Shown here: positions 15,421-23,059 of the stretch, piece by piece
Layout of the letters: the number at the start of each line of letters is the position of its first letter
How positions within the stretch are numbered: position 1 is the stretch's first letter
Source of the DNA: an uncultured Oscillochloris sp.
GTDB lineage: Bacteria; Chloroflexota; Chloroflexia; Chloroflexales; Chloroflexaceae
DNA length: 36,277 nt
Direction of reading: 5' to 3'
NCBI GenBank assembly: GCA_903920315.1
Contig: CAIXLU010000409.1
Coordinates: 1 to 36,277 of the forward strand
The notes under the pieces: model-generated
Databases searched by the model: none
Told to the model about the DNA's origin: nothing
The model's input: the letters and a program-made list of their open reading frames with translations, nothing else
Made by a program: the position numbers and the translations under genes

Positions 15421-17244
15421 TCAGGCAGAAAGCTCCGACACCAGCAGTTCACGCCGGTACATTGCGGCGTAGCGCCCGCCAAGCCGTAGCAACTCCTGGT
15501 GGTTGCCGCGCTCGACGATCTGCCCGCCCTCCAGCAGGATGATCTGGTTGGCATCCTTCACGGTGGCAATGCGCTGGGCAATAATGATGCTGGTGCGCCC
15601 ACGCATCACTTCGCGCAGGCCCGCCAGGATCTGCGCCGCCGTATGCGTGTCCACACTGCTCATCGCATCATCCAGGATGAGTACCGCCGGGTTGCGCATC
15701 ACCGCACGGGCAATCGCCACCCGCTGCTTCTGCCCGCCCGAGAGCGTCACCCCACGCTCACCCACCATCGTCTCCAGTCCGTCGGGAAACTGCACCAGGT
15801 CGTTGCCCAGCCGCGAGATCGCCACGGCGTGATCGAGTTGCTGATCATCTTCGGCACCTGCGGCGTTGCCCGCGCCAAAGGCCACATTCTCGCGCAGCGA
15901 CACGCTGAACAGGAAGGTTTCCTGGGGCACATAAGCGATGGCCCGGCGTAGGTCTGCCAGATCCAGGTCGCGCACATCAACCCCATCAAACAGCACCTCG
16001 CCCGCGTCGGTGTCACGCACCCGGCCCAGCAGGTGTACCAGCGTGGTCTTGCCTGCCCCGGTGGCCCCCACAATCGCCAGAGACGTTCCGGCGGGCACGT
16101 GGAAGGATATATTCTCCAGAAGCCACTCGGATGACCGATGTGGCATACCCATCAGGCGAGCCAGCAGTCGCTCGTCATCGGCTGCTTTCCGGTCATTGGT
16201 GGCTTCCTCATAGCGTATCCCCACCCCACGAAACTCAACATCGCCACGGGGTTGAGGCATACGGCGAGCAGTGGGACGGCTGGCGATTCCCGGATCGCAG
16301 CGCAGCACCTCGATCAAACGACCCATCGAGGCAGCGGCCTGCTGGTAGAGGCTGACCATCCAGCCGAGCATGATCATCGGGAAGGTGAGCAGGCCCAGAT
16401 AGGCATTAAACTGCACCAGTTCACCAATCGTCAGGCTACCGGCGGCCACCAGGCGTCCGCCCACCAGCAGCACCAGGGCCGCCACCGCGCCCAGAGCCAG
16501 GGACATACTGGGCCAGAGCGCCCCGCTCAACAGCACGTAGCGCAGGTTCAACTGGCGGTAGCGCGCATTATCCTCGGCGAACACCGCAATCTCGGCCTCC
16601 TCCTGAGCGTATGCCTTAATCGTGCGGATACCGCTGAAGTTCTCCTGGGCGCGTGTGGAAATAGTGCCAAACTGATCCTGCACGCTGGTGAAGATTCGCC
16701 GCATACGCCCGCCCACTACCACGAAGATGACGGTAGAGAGCGGCATGAGCAACAGCACCACGAATGCCAGACGAACATTGATCGAGAGCATCAGAGCTGC
16801 CGCTGCGATAAAGGTGAGAATGGCCGTAGCCGTACCGTTCAATCCGGCTCCAAGGAACTGCCGCACCGCGCTCAGATCATTGGTGGCGCGAGCCATCAGA
16901 TCGCCCGTATGGTTATGCCCAAAGAAGCCTTGGTCAAGGCTCAGGTAGTGCTTAAAGAGATCGTTGCGCAAGTCGTACTCAACCTTATACGCCGCACCCG
17001 CAAACACCATGCGCTGGATAAACTTGAAGGCACCATCAATGAGCGCGACCACAATGATCAAACCGCCGAACTCGAGCAGGTGTTGCATCTGCACACCGCC
17101 AGTGCTGATCGCATCTACGGCGAGGCGTAGCAGGTAGGGGCCAATTGCGCTCACGCTCGCGCCCACAGCGGCGCAGAGGAGACCTATGATCAGCATGATG
17201 CGGTAGCGCCCCACATAGGGGAGCAAATGGCGCAGATGGGACAT
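15421..17244 (-). CDS. ABC exporter half-transporter, degenerate ATP site (first of pair)
   Basis: 607 residues. A membrane domain with six helices (about 15-325) precedes a nucleotide-binding domain with Walker A VGATGAGKTT, a canonical signature TLSGGQKQRVAIARA and Walker B VLILDDAMSSVD, in which Asp replaces the catalytic Glu. In heterodimeric exporters one subunit typically carries exactly this change, and the partner (here the next gene) has the full Glu but a divergent signature. ATG 17244 follows AAGGAG nine bases upstream; a longer reading to 17451 would run through an inverted repeat and is rejected. Substrate unknown. Confidence 0.93.
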   Translation of the reverse strand: MSHLRHLLPYVGRYRIMLIIGLLCAAVGASVSAIGPYLLRLAVDAISTGGVQMQHLLEFGGLIIVVALIDGAFKFIQRMVFAGAAYKVEYDLRNDLFKHYLSLDQGFFGHNHTGDLMARATNDLSAVRQFLGAGLNGTATAILTFIAAAALMLSINVRLAFVVLLLMPLSTVIFVVVGGRMRRIFTSVQDQFGTISTRAQENFSGIRTIKAYAQEEAEIAVFAEDNARYRQLNLRYVLLSGALWPSMSLALGAVAALVLLVGGRLVAAGSLTIGELVQFNAYLGLLTFPMIMLGWMVSLYQQAAASMGRLIEVLRCDPGIASRPTARRMPQPRGDVEFRGVGIRYEEATNDRKAADDERLLARLMGMPHRSSEWLLENISFHVPAGTSLAIVGATGAGKTTLVHLLGRVRDTDAGEVLFDGVDVRDLDLADLRRAIAYVPQETFLFSVSLRENVAFGAGNAAGAEDDQQLDHAVAISRLGNDLVQFPDGLETMVGERGVTLSGGQKQRVAIARAVMRNPAVLILDDAMSSVDTHTAAQILAGLREVMRGRTSIIIAQRIATVKDANQIILLEGGQIVERGNHQELLRLGGRYAAMYRRELLVSELSA

Positions 17245-17282
17245 AGACCGATGCTCCTTTATACGGAGAACCCTCGTATTCA

Positions 17283-17336
17283 GGATTCGGGAGCCGGGTT
17301 CCGGCAACCAGAACCCGGCTCCCGGCTCCCGAATCC
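17283..17336. repeat. Inverted repeat with a 7-base duplication upstream of the ABC pair
   Basis: Left arm 17283-17301 and right arm 17311-17336 are complementary, except that the right arm holds an extra 7-base copy (GGCTCCC twice). It lies 39 bases upstream of the ABC start, in the 394-base gap shared with pufB. The remainder of that gap holds a possible minus-strand -10 (TATACT, 17350-17345), the puf promoter and the pufB leader. Confidence 0.85.
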
Positions 17337-17455
17337 GCACGGGCAGTATAGCACTCGTATTCGGCTTTGTAGTCGGTCTGTGGGCGGACGACACACGAGG
17401 TAGACCACCATCCATCACCTGGCGTCCGTCGTAAAAAGTGTTTAAAAGCAAACGA

Positions 17456-17484
17456 TTGACAAATTTTGTTGACTCCTATATAAT
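17456..17484 (+). promoter_or_regulatory. Consensus sigma70 promoter of the puf genes
   Basis: TTGACA (17456-17461), a 17-base spacer and TATAAT (17479-17484) match the consensus at all twelve positions with ideal spacing. Transcription would start near 17491, giving a leader of about 150 bases with small hairpins at 17534-17551 and 17571-17585. A second TTGAC lies inside the spacer at 17469-17473, and ACAAATTTTGT (17459-17469) is a short palindrome over the -35, which could be an operator half. Confidence 0.85.
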
Positions 17485-17638
17485 TTGCAACAACATAAGA
17501 CGTTTGATCCTCAATACTTCGTTCGTTCATAGTCGCCTACTCACATAGGCGGCCTGGAACGCAGATAGCAGCCAGGCGCGCTGGCCGTACCTGGTATTCG
17601 CCTTGGACTAAGGTCTTGTAGCAAGTGGAGGTTCGCCC

Positions 17639-17809
17639 ATGCGCGACGACGACGATCTGGTACCAACCCGCTGGCGCTCGCTGTTCAACAACCAGGACTG
17701 GCTGATGCATGACATCATGGTCAAGACGTTCTGGGCCTTTGGTGTAATCGCAGCTGTTGCTCACCTTGCCGTATGGCTCTGGCGTCCCTGGCTAAACGCC
17801 GGTATCTAA
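17639..17809 (+). CDS. pufB: Light-harvesting B808-866 complex, beta polypeptide
   Basis: 56 residues, too short for most automatic ORF lists. It starts with the acidic MRDDDDLVP typical of the Chloroflexus antenna beta chain, then SLFNNQDWLMHDI, a single membrane helix (about 27-48) and WLWRPWL at the end. His42 in AVAHLAVW is the expected bacteriochlorophyll ligand, with His24 as the second conserved histidine. It pairs with PufA in the ring antenna around the type-II reaction centre. GGAGG at 17627-17631 is seven bases from the ATG. It is first in the puf transcript, directly behind a consensus promoter. Confidence 0.96.
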   Translation: MRDDDDLVPTRWRSLFNNQDWLMHDIMVKTFWAFGVIAAVAHLAVWLWRPWLNAGI

Positions 17810-17893
17810 GTCGTGGGTGGCATGTGCGGTATGAGCAGCCCACGCTCTGCTCTGTCGGCATGTCCTCGATAGAAATGTCTAGGAGGGTTTGCT

Positions 17894-18082
17894 ATGCCCC
17901 CTCGCAGTCCGGTTCGCACAAACATCGTCATCTTCACGATCCTCGGCTTTGTGGTCGCCCTGCTGATCCACTTCGTCGTCCTTAGCTCGGTGCGCTACAA
18001 CTGGTTTGACAGCCTGACGCCTCAGGGTCTGCCCGGTGCCGCTCTGATGATCAACTACCTCCAGTTGATCCTTGGTCTCTAG
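17894..18082 (+). CDS. pufA: Light-harvesting B808-866 complex, alpha polypeptide
   Basis: 62 residues. MPPRSPVRTNIVIFTILGF is the antenna alpha-chain start; one membrane helix covers about 10-31 with bacteriochlorophyll-binding His26 (ALLIHFVV). After the conserved SSVRYNW stretch there is a second hydrophobic piece (LPGAALMINYLQLILGL, 46-62). The purified Chloroflexus alpha chain is known to be short, so this tail may be removed by processing, or be specific to this lineage; that is inference. AGGAGG at 17881-17886 is a perfect ribosome site. The gap after pufB is 84 bases. Confidence 0.95.
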   Translation: MPPRSPVRTNIVIFTILGFVVALLIHFVVLSSVRYNWFDSLTPQGLPGAALMINYLQLILGL

Positions 18083-18135
18083 AGGCGCGGACAGCCACGT
18101 GCCGGCGCTGTCGCCGACAGATTAAGTAGACAGAA

Positions 18136-18172
18136 CAACAACCGCCGGCAGGCCATCTGCTGGCGGTTGTTG
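18136..18172. terminator. Strong stem-loop after pufBA
   Basis: 16-bp stem (18136-18151 with 18157-18172, one G-T pair) and 5-base loop GCCAT. No T-run follows. Its position between the antenna genes and pufC matches the intercistronic hairpins that stabilise antenna mRNA or limit read-through in purple bacteria. Confidence 0.75.
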
Positions 18173-18193
18173 CCTACCAAGGCAACTGTACGC

Positions 18194-18225
18194 GGTCAAT
18201 TTTGCACATAGAACAAAAATTGACC
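18194..18225. promoter_or_regulatory. Dyad overlapping the pufC -35, candidate operator
   Basis: GGTCAATTTTG (18194-18204) is mirrored by CAAAAATTGACC (18214-18225), with one extra A and a 9-base centre. The right half covers the -35 hexamer of the pufC promoter, so a protein bound here would compete with RNA polymerase. Confidence 0.55.
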
Positions 18226-18248
18226 TTGTAAAGCATCTCGTGTATACT
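18220..18248 (+). promoter_or_regulatory. Sigma70 promoter of pufC
   Basis: TTGACC (18220-18225), 17-base spacer, TATACT (18243-18248): one mismatch in each hexamer. It starts a leader of about 160 bases before pufC, so the cytochrome can be transcribed independently of pufBA. Confidence 0.72.
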
Positions 18249-18415
18249 TGGGCGGTACCGCCCTGCCTTCAATGGCGCTCCACGCCAGCATGTCACTCCA
18301 CCCGCCTTACGACGGAGGGCAGGCGACTCACCGTACCACCTGCGGATGTATGTCGGAGCCGGCTCCGCAGTGCGCGGCATCACCGGGCTGCTGACCTGGA
18401 GTTGAGGAGACTCCC

Positions 18416-19684
18416 ATGCAATCGTCGACTCGGCCAAACGATCGACAGACGGCGATTTTTGTCTCGGTGGCCGTGGGCATTTTTGTGGCCGTGGTCACCA
18501 CCGCGACCTTCTACTGGGTCTATGACCTAGCCCTCGGTAAAGAGCGTGCCGCTGCCACCATTGTCGCAAAAGCGGTCTGGAGTCCCAGTGACGGCGCGAA
18601 GGTAATCACCGCAGCGCTGCCAAATACCCCCACCGATGGGCGTTTGCCCTGGCTCGGTACGAATGCCTGGGTGACAGGCGTTCAGGCGGGGCAGACCTGG
18701 GTCACCAATAACCCGAACCCGGTTAATGTTCAGGTACTCGTCGGCATGAGTTCGGCTCAGATCTGGACGTACATGCAGCAGTATGTTGCCGGTGGTCTTG
18801 GTGTAAGTTGCCAGTACTGCCACGACATTAACAATTTCTCCCTCGACACCTTCCCCCAGAAGGTTACCGCCCGGAACATGATGTACCTGGCGAGTGACCT
18901 GAATACGAACTTCATCCTCAAGCTGCCAAACTGGCGCGGTAACTATGTCCAGTGTGCTACATGCCACAATAGCCGCCCAATGGGCCTTGAGGCGTTTGGT
19001 ACGCAGTTCGTCAATAGCGTTCCGCCGATCAAGGTGACAGTTGACCCCCTCGACGCAACGGGGAAGCCGATCACCGACCCGACCAAGAAGCCGGTTGCCA
19101 TCCAGAGCAAGGTCAAGCTGCAAGAGGCGATCCTCTACTACATCTACAACTATCAGGTCTGGAAGCCCTACGACCCGGCTGTCGAGGATAGCGGTCGTGG
19201 CTCGCTGGCGCTGGAATACAAGGGCGGGCGCACCCAGGATCAGGTGACGAACAACCAGAACGTGATGAACTACATGGGCTGGAGCTTGGGGATTGGCTGT
19301 AACTACTGCCATAACTCGCGCAACTTCAAAGCCTATGAGACGAACCCGGTCAGCAATGTGACAAACCCGATCTACGCCTTCAATAAGCGTAAGGCGCAGC
19401 AGATGTTGCTGATGACCTCGTGGATCCAGGCGAACTGGACAACCTACGGCGCGATTGCGAAGCCGACGATCCCAACGGCACTGGAGGGCGGCGCGAGCAG
19501 TTTCTCCTACCAGAAGATCAATGGGCAGTACTACAATGTGCCTGGCTGCTTTACCTGTCACCAGGGCTACAACAACATTGATGGTATCAGCGTGCCGAAG
19601 GCAGCGATGAACCAGACGTCCTTTATGAACCTGGGCGATGCTGGCCAGATTATCTTCCCACAGGCGCTGCGCGGCGTACAATAA
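18416..19684 (+). CDS. pufC: Tetraheme cytochrome c subunit of the photosynthetic reaction centre (cytochrome c-554)
   Basis: 422 residues. One N-terminal membrane helix (about 12-36) anchors the protein, with the rest in the periplasm. There are four c-type heme sites, CQYCH (132-136), CATCH (180-184), CNYCH (295-299) and CFTCH (378-382), the number expected for PufC. Methionines before the hemes (for example in RNMMYLASDL and QQMLLMTSW) are candidate axial ligands. It receives electrons from auracyanin and reduces the special pair of the type-II reaction centre. The anchor is an uncleaved helix rather than a lipobox. pufL and pufM are not in the window. Confidence 0.96.
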   Translation: MQSSTRPNDRQTAIFVSVAVGIFVAVVTTATFYWVYDLALGKERAAATIVAKAVWSPSDGAKVITAALPNTPTDGRLPWLGTNAWVTGVQAGQTWVTNNPNPVNVQVLVGMSSAQIWTYMQQYVAGGLGVSCQYCHDINNFSLDTFPQKVTARNMMYLASDLNTNFILKLPNWRGNYVQCATCHNSRPMGLEAFGTQFVNSVPPIKVTVDPLDATGKPITDPTKKPVAIQSKVKLQEAILYYIYNYQVWKPYDPAVEDSGRGSLALEYKGGRTQDQVTNNQNVMNYMGWSLGIGCNYCHNSRNFKAYETNPVSNVTNPIYAFNKRKAQQMLLMTSWIQANWTTYGAIAKPTIPTALEGGASSFSYQKINGQYYNVPGCFTCHQGYNNIDGISVPKAAMNQTSFMNLGDAGQIIFPQALRGVQ

Positions 19685-19698
19685 TCCCCTTGAGAATG

Positions 19699-19734
19699 AT
19701 GGCGGGACGCCTGGGGCGTCCCGCCATACTTTTT
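19699..19734 (+). terminator. Rho-independent terminator after pufC
   Basis: 13-bp perfect stem ATGGCGGGACGCC / GGCGTCCCGCCAT (19699-19711, 19715-19727), 3-base loop, then a five-T run at 19730-19734. It stands only 30 bases before bchG, so bch expression needs read-through or its own promoter. Confidence 0.9.
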
Positions 19735-19763
19735 ATCCCCAGATCGAATGAAACGAGACCCCC

Positions 19764-20705
19764 ATGCGCGATCTCCGCGATAGCTCCGGGATTACCCCTC
19801 CTCCGCCCGTTGTGACGCCCGTTACGAGAACGAGCGGCGGGATTCGCGGTGTTCTGAGTCATTCGATCACGCTTATGAAGCCGGTGACGTGGTTTGCGCC
19901 CGCATGGGCCTTTCTCTGCGGCGCGGTGGCAAGTGGGCAACTTGGCCTCTCTTTTGATGTGATTGGTCGTCTGTTGCTCGGCATTCTGATGGCCGGGCCG
20001 ATCCTTACCGGACTCTCGCAGGTGGTCAATGATTACTGCGACCGCGAGGTAGATGCGATTAATGAGCCGCAGCGACTCATTCCCTCGGGCAGAATTAGCC
20101 TGCGCCACGTCTATATTCTCACGATTGTACTGACGTGGATCGGCTGTAGCCTCGCTATTTTTCTTGGTCGTGAGGTGGCCCTCTATGTGGGCATCGGCTT
20201 CATCTGTGACCTTTCCTATATCGTAAAACCGCTGCGTGGCAAGCGTAATGGCTGGGTGGGCAATACGCTGGTGGCGATCTCGTATGAGGGGCTGGCATGG
20301 CTTGCGGGCCACGCAGCCTTTGATCAGATCACCGGCCAAAGTCTCGCCGTCGCAATGCTCTATTCGCTTGGTGCCCACGGAATCATGACCGTCAATGACT
20401 TCAAGAGCATCGCGGGCGATACCCGCATGGGCATCCGCTCTATCCCGGTGCAGTATGGCAAGGTGATGGCCGCTCGCCTCGTGGTGATCACCATGGGCGT
20501 TGCACAAATGGGGGTGATCGGTCTGCTCTTCTGGTGGGGCCATCCGGTTGCGGCTTCTGTCGTTGGTCTGCTCTTGGCCGCGCAAAGCATCCCGAATGTG
20601 CGTTTCATCCGCGACCCGGAGCATAACGAGGTTTTCTTCAACGCCACAGCGATTATGCTGTTTGTGTGGGGGATGCTCGCTGCTGCGATTGGGCTGGCAG
20701 GCTAG
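19764..20705 (+). CDS. bchG: Bacteriochlorophyll a synthase (bacteriochlorophyllide prenyltransferase)
   Basis: 313 residues, an UbiA-superfamily membrane protein with about eight or nine helices. The first aspartate-rich motif is QVVNDYCDREVDAINEPQR, which with the IPSG that follows is the hallmark of chlorophyll/bacteriochlorophyll synthases. The second loop has HGIMTVNDFKSIAGDTRMG. The enzyme joins geranylgeranyl or phytyl diphosphate to bacteriochlorophyllide a. Chloroflexales also carry a related BchK for bacteriochlorophyll c; assignment to BchG rests on the puf/bchP neighbourhood. The ribosome site is weak (GAGA at 19755-19758). bchP follows after 49 bases. Confidence 0.92.
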   Translation: MRDLRDSSGITPPPPVVTPVTRTSGGIRGVLSHSITLMKPVTWFAPAWAFLCGAVASGQLGLSFDVIGRLLLGILMAGPILTGLSQVVNDYCDREVDAINEPQRLIPSGRISLRHVYILTIVLTWIGCSLAIFLGREVALYVGIGFICDLSYIVKPLRGKRNGWVGNTLVAISYEGLAWLAGHAAFDQITGQSLAVAMLYSLGAHGIMTVNDFKSIAGDTRMGIRSIPVQYGKVMAARLVVITMGVAQMGVIGLLFWWGHPVAASVVGLLLAAQSIPNVRFIRDPEHNEVFFNATAIMLFVWGMLAAAIGLAG

Positions 20706-20754
20706 GACGGGGCGCATCGCGATGCACCCCTACGGTTTTCCAGGGGGAAACTAT

Positions 20755-21987
20755 ATGGCACCTCGGGTTCTGATTATCGGCGCGTCTGTCGGCGGGGCTA
20801 CGGCGGCGATCACGCTACGCGGGCTGGGCATCGAGACGGTGATGATTGAGAAGGAGTTGAGTAGGGCGAAGCCGTGCGGCGGCGCCATACCCCCGGCTGC
20901 CTTCCGCGAGTTCGATCTCCCAACCCACCTCATTGACCGGAAGGTCAAGCACTGCGTGATCATTTCGCCATCGGGACAGGAGACAAGCGTCCCTGTCGCT
21001 GGCTCTGTCCCTACCGACGATGACTATGTGGCGATGGTGCGCCGTGAGATCTTTGATGGCTACTTGCGCGAACGCGCCCAGGAGCGCGGCGCGGATCTGA
21101 TCCACGCCCAGCTTACGAATCTGGACGTGTCAGCCTCTGGCGTGCGTGCCCGCTACCGCTCGATGTCTGACGGCAGCGAACATACAATCAATGCCGATGT
21201 GGTGATTGGTGCCGATGGGTCGTACTCCCCTACCTCTAAGCTTCTCGGCCTGCCCGCCCTGCCTCGCGCCATCGCAATCCAAGAGCGCATTGCGCTCCCC
21301 GCCAGCCAGATGGCCCGCTGGGAGGATAGGGCGGATATTTACCTCGGCCAGGAGGTCAGCCCTGATCTCTACGCCTGGGCATTCCCAAAGCAGGATCATA
21401 TCGCTATTGGGATCGGCGCAGGCCCTGGACATACCCAGCGTGCGAAGGAGCTTTTGATCAACCTCAAGCGTCGGCTTGGCCCGGCCCTCAATGGTGGACG
21501 GGTTATTCTGCGCGAGGCCCACGCTCTGCCGATGGAGCCGCGTAAGCAGATGGCCTTCGACCGTGCGATGCTCATTGGCGACGCCGCCGGTTTGGTTGTC
21601 CATACCTCGGGCGAGGGCATCTACTGGGCAATGAAAAGTGGAGAGCTTGCCGCCCAGGTACTTGGACAGCACCTCGACGTGCCAACGGCGCAGAACCTGC
21701 GCGCCTACGAGCGTAAGTGGTGGAAGCAGTACGGCACCATGTATCAGTTCTTACGCATCCTGCAATGGTGGGGCTACGGTAACGAACGGCAGATGGAGGT
21801 TTTTACCGAGATGTGCCGCAACCCCGATGTGCAGCGGCTTACGTTCGATAGCTACATGCACAAGACGATGGTTCCTGCCCCGTGGGCCGTCCAGATGAGA
21901 ATGACATGGGACATCATGCGCGCCCAGGTTCGCAACTATGCCCGTCGGCGCACCCCGCTTCGCATCACTGAGGCACTGAGGCACTGA
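20755..21987 (+). CDS. bchP: Geranylgeranyl reductase
   Basis: 410 residues. N-terminal FAD-binding motif VLIIGASVGGATAAITLRG (5-23), ELSRAKPCGGAIPPAAF (substrate/FAD region) and the second FAD motif MLIGDAAGLVVHTSGEGI are those of BchP/ChlP. The enzyme reduces three double bonds of the geranylgeranyl tail to give phytylated bacteriochlorophyll a. ATG 20755 follows AGGGGGAAA; a longer reading upstream would overlap bchG and is rejected. The last codons and stop lie in a triplicated 8-base repeat (CACTGAGG, 21966-21989). Confidence 0.94.
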   Translation: MAPRVLIIGASVGGATAAITLRGLGIETVMIEKELSRAKPCGGAIPPAAFREFDLPTHLIDRKVKHCVIISPSGQETSVPVAGSVPTDDDYVAMVRREIFDGYLRERAQERGADLIHAQLTNLDVSASGVRARYRSMSDGSEHTINADVVIGADGSYSPTSKLLGLPALPRAIAIQERIALPASQMARWEDRADIYLGQEVSPDLYAWAFPKQDHIAIGIGAGPGHTQRAKELLINLKRRLGPALNGGRVILREAHALPMEPRKQMAFDRAMLIGDAAGLVVHTSGEGIYWAMKSGELAAQVLGQHLDVPTAQNLRAYERKWWKQYGTMYQFLRILQWWGYGNERQMEVFTEMCRNPDVQRLTFDSYMHKTMVPAPWAVQMRMTWDIMRAQVRNYARRRTPLRITEALRH

Positions 21988-21990
21988 GGC

Positions 21991-22049
21991 ACGTCTAACA
22001 CAAAGGCCCCCGGCGCACATTGTGCGCCGGGGGCCTTTGTGTTAGACGT
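21991..22049. terminator. 59-base near-perfect palindrome between bchP and auracyanin
   Basis: Two 29-base arms (21991-22019, 22021-22049) are perfectly complementary around a single central base. The stem has a GC-rich core (GGCCCCCGGCGC) flanked by CAAAG and CTTTG. It fills the space between convergent genes and should act as a shared bidirectional terminator. Confidence 0.88.
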
Positions 22050-22055
22050 GTGGTC

Positions 22056-22817
22056 TTACTTCACCGTGAGCTGTCCCGCCATACCGGCCGCATAGTGGCC
22101 GGGGAAGGTGCAGAGGAAGGTGTAGATACCGGCAGCGGGAGCCTTGAATGTGAGAGTCCCCGTCGTACCAGCGTTGGTGATCGGCATTGCCGCGAGCAGA
22201 CCCTTCGTGTCGCCCGGAGGCACGGCACCAGCAGGGTTACGCGCCTTTGCCATTGCGGCACTAGCGGCGGCAACAGCGGCATCAACACCGCTACTTTCGA
22301 CCAGCACCCAGTTGTGCTGCACGGCGACGGAGTTATTCTTGAAGTTTACCGTGTAGACTGTGCCTGCGGTGGCATCCAGCGCGGTCTTATCGAAGGCAAG
22401 CAGGTCACCGTCCGAACCGAGATCCAGAGGAGAGCCGGTGCCGGTGGCGATGGCCGGGCCGACCGGTGTGGTTGAGACGCCAGCGAGAGGTGTGGGGGCG
22501 GCTGCCGGAGCGGCGGCGGCGGCGGTAGGAGCCGCTGTGGCTGCCGGGGCGGCGGCGGCGGGATCTGCTGTAGCGACCGGGGCGGCGGCGGCAGGATCCA
22601 CCGTGGCTACCGGGGCTACCGGGGCCGCTACTTGTCCCCCGCCCAATGCACCAACGGCGAGCATGATGATGAACCCGATGACGCCGACCGCGATGGCAGC
22701 CGCGATGTACAAGATAAGGGGAGGGCCACCTGCCCCGCCACCGTTAAAGAACGACCCGCCTTCGTTACGATCCGAACCCCCAGAGCCGCGAAAGTTTCCT
22801 GATCCGCGCCAGCTCAT
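22056..22817 (-). CDS. Auracyanin (membrane-tethered type I blue copper protein)
   Basis: 253 residues: a glycine-rich N-terminus, one membrane helix (about 33-57), an Ala/Pro/Thr linker with near-repeats of APVAT(V/A)DPAAAA (about 64-112), then a cupredoxin domain (about 125-253). The four copper ligands are visible: His168 (VQHNWV), Cys236, His241 and Met246 (FLCTFPGHYAAGMAG). Auracyanins carry electrons from alternative complex III to cytochrome c-554 in filamentous phototrophs. The helix-plus-linker layout resembles auracyanin B rather than a lipobox-anchored form. AGGAGG five bases upstream fixes ATG 22817. It faces bchP and sits in the same cluster as pufC. Confidence 0.92.
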   Translation of the reverse strand: MSWRGSGNFRGSGGSDRNEGGSFFNGGGAGGPPLILYIAAAIAVGVIGFIIMLAVGALGGGQVAAPVAPVATVDPAAAAPVATADPAAAAPAATAAPTAAAAAPAAAPTPLAGVSTTPVGPAIATGTGSPLDLGSDGDLLAFDKTALDATAGTVYTVNFKNNSVAVQHNWVLVESSGVDAAVAAASAAMAKARNPAGAVPPGDTKGLLAAMPITNAGTTGTLTFKAPAAGIYTFLCTFPGHYAAGMAGQLTVK

Positions 22818-22913
22818 ACGAGCCTCCTCTTCCATAGAGTATCTGCTTGCCACACACCGCACTGCGTAGTGTATCACAAAATGACAAAACCGTTGCAAAT
22901 AATACATACTATA

Positions 22914-22978
22914 GCACACACCTTTCTGCGGCATCTCGGGTACTGATATTTCGATAATACACGCAAAAAGGTGTGTGC
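22914..22978. promoter_or_regulatory. Inverted repeat in the divergent auracyanin/LysM control region
   Basis: GCACACACCTTT (22914-22925) and AAAGGTGTGTGC (22967-22978) are exact reverse complements separated by 41 bases, in the 286-base gap between divergent genes. The spacing fits two operator half-sites rather than a terminator. A possible minus-strand -35, TTGCAA, lies at 22898-22893; its -10 is unclear. Confidence 0.5.
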
Positions 22979-23030
22979 ATTTTGAACCCGTCCTGACTTT
23001 GCTCATGCCCTGAATATGCCAATTAAGTAG

Positions 23031-23059
23031 TTGACATGCCTCCATCTGGCTGTTACAAT
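23031..23059 (+). promoter_or_regulatory. Sigma70 promoter of the LysM lipoprotein gene
   Basis: Perfect TTGACA (23031-23036), 17-base spacer, TACAAT (23054-23059). Transcription would start about 38 bases before the GTG start codon. The short leader holds an eight-G tract (23092-23099) in ribosome-binding position. Confidence 0.78.

Noticed and set aside
17245-17451. N-terminal extension of the first ABC subunit
   Set aside because: It would encode an inverted repeat; ATG 17244 has a proper AAGGAG and matches the family start.
18187-18208. PpsR/CrtJ-type TGT-N12-ACA site at pufC
   Set aside because: The TGT and ACA found here are 16 bases apart, not 12, so the known motif is not met.
18527-19681. 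384-codon minus-strand open frame opposite pufC
   Set aside because: The plus strand carries four heme motifs and a membrane anchor; the antisense frame has no start signal or domain.
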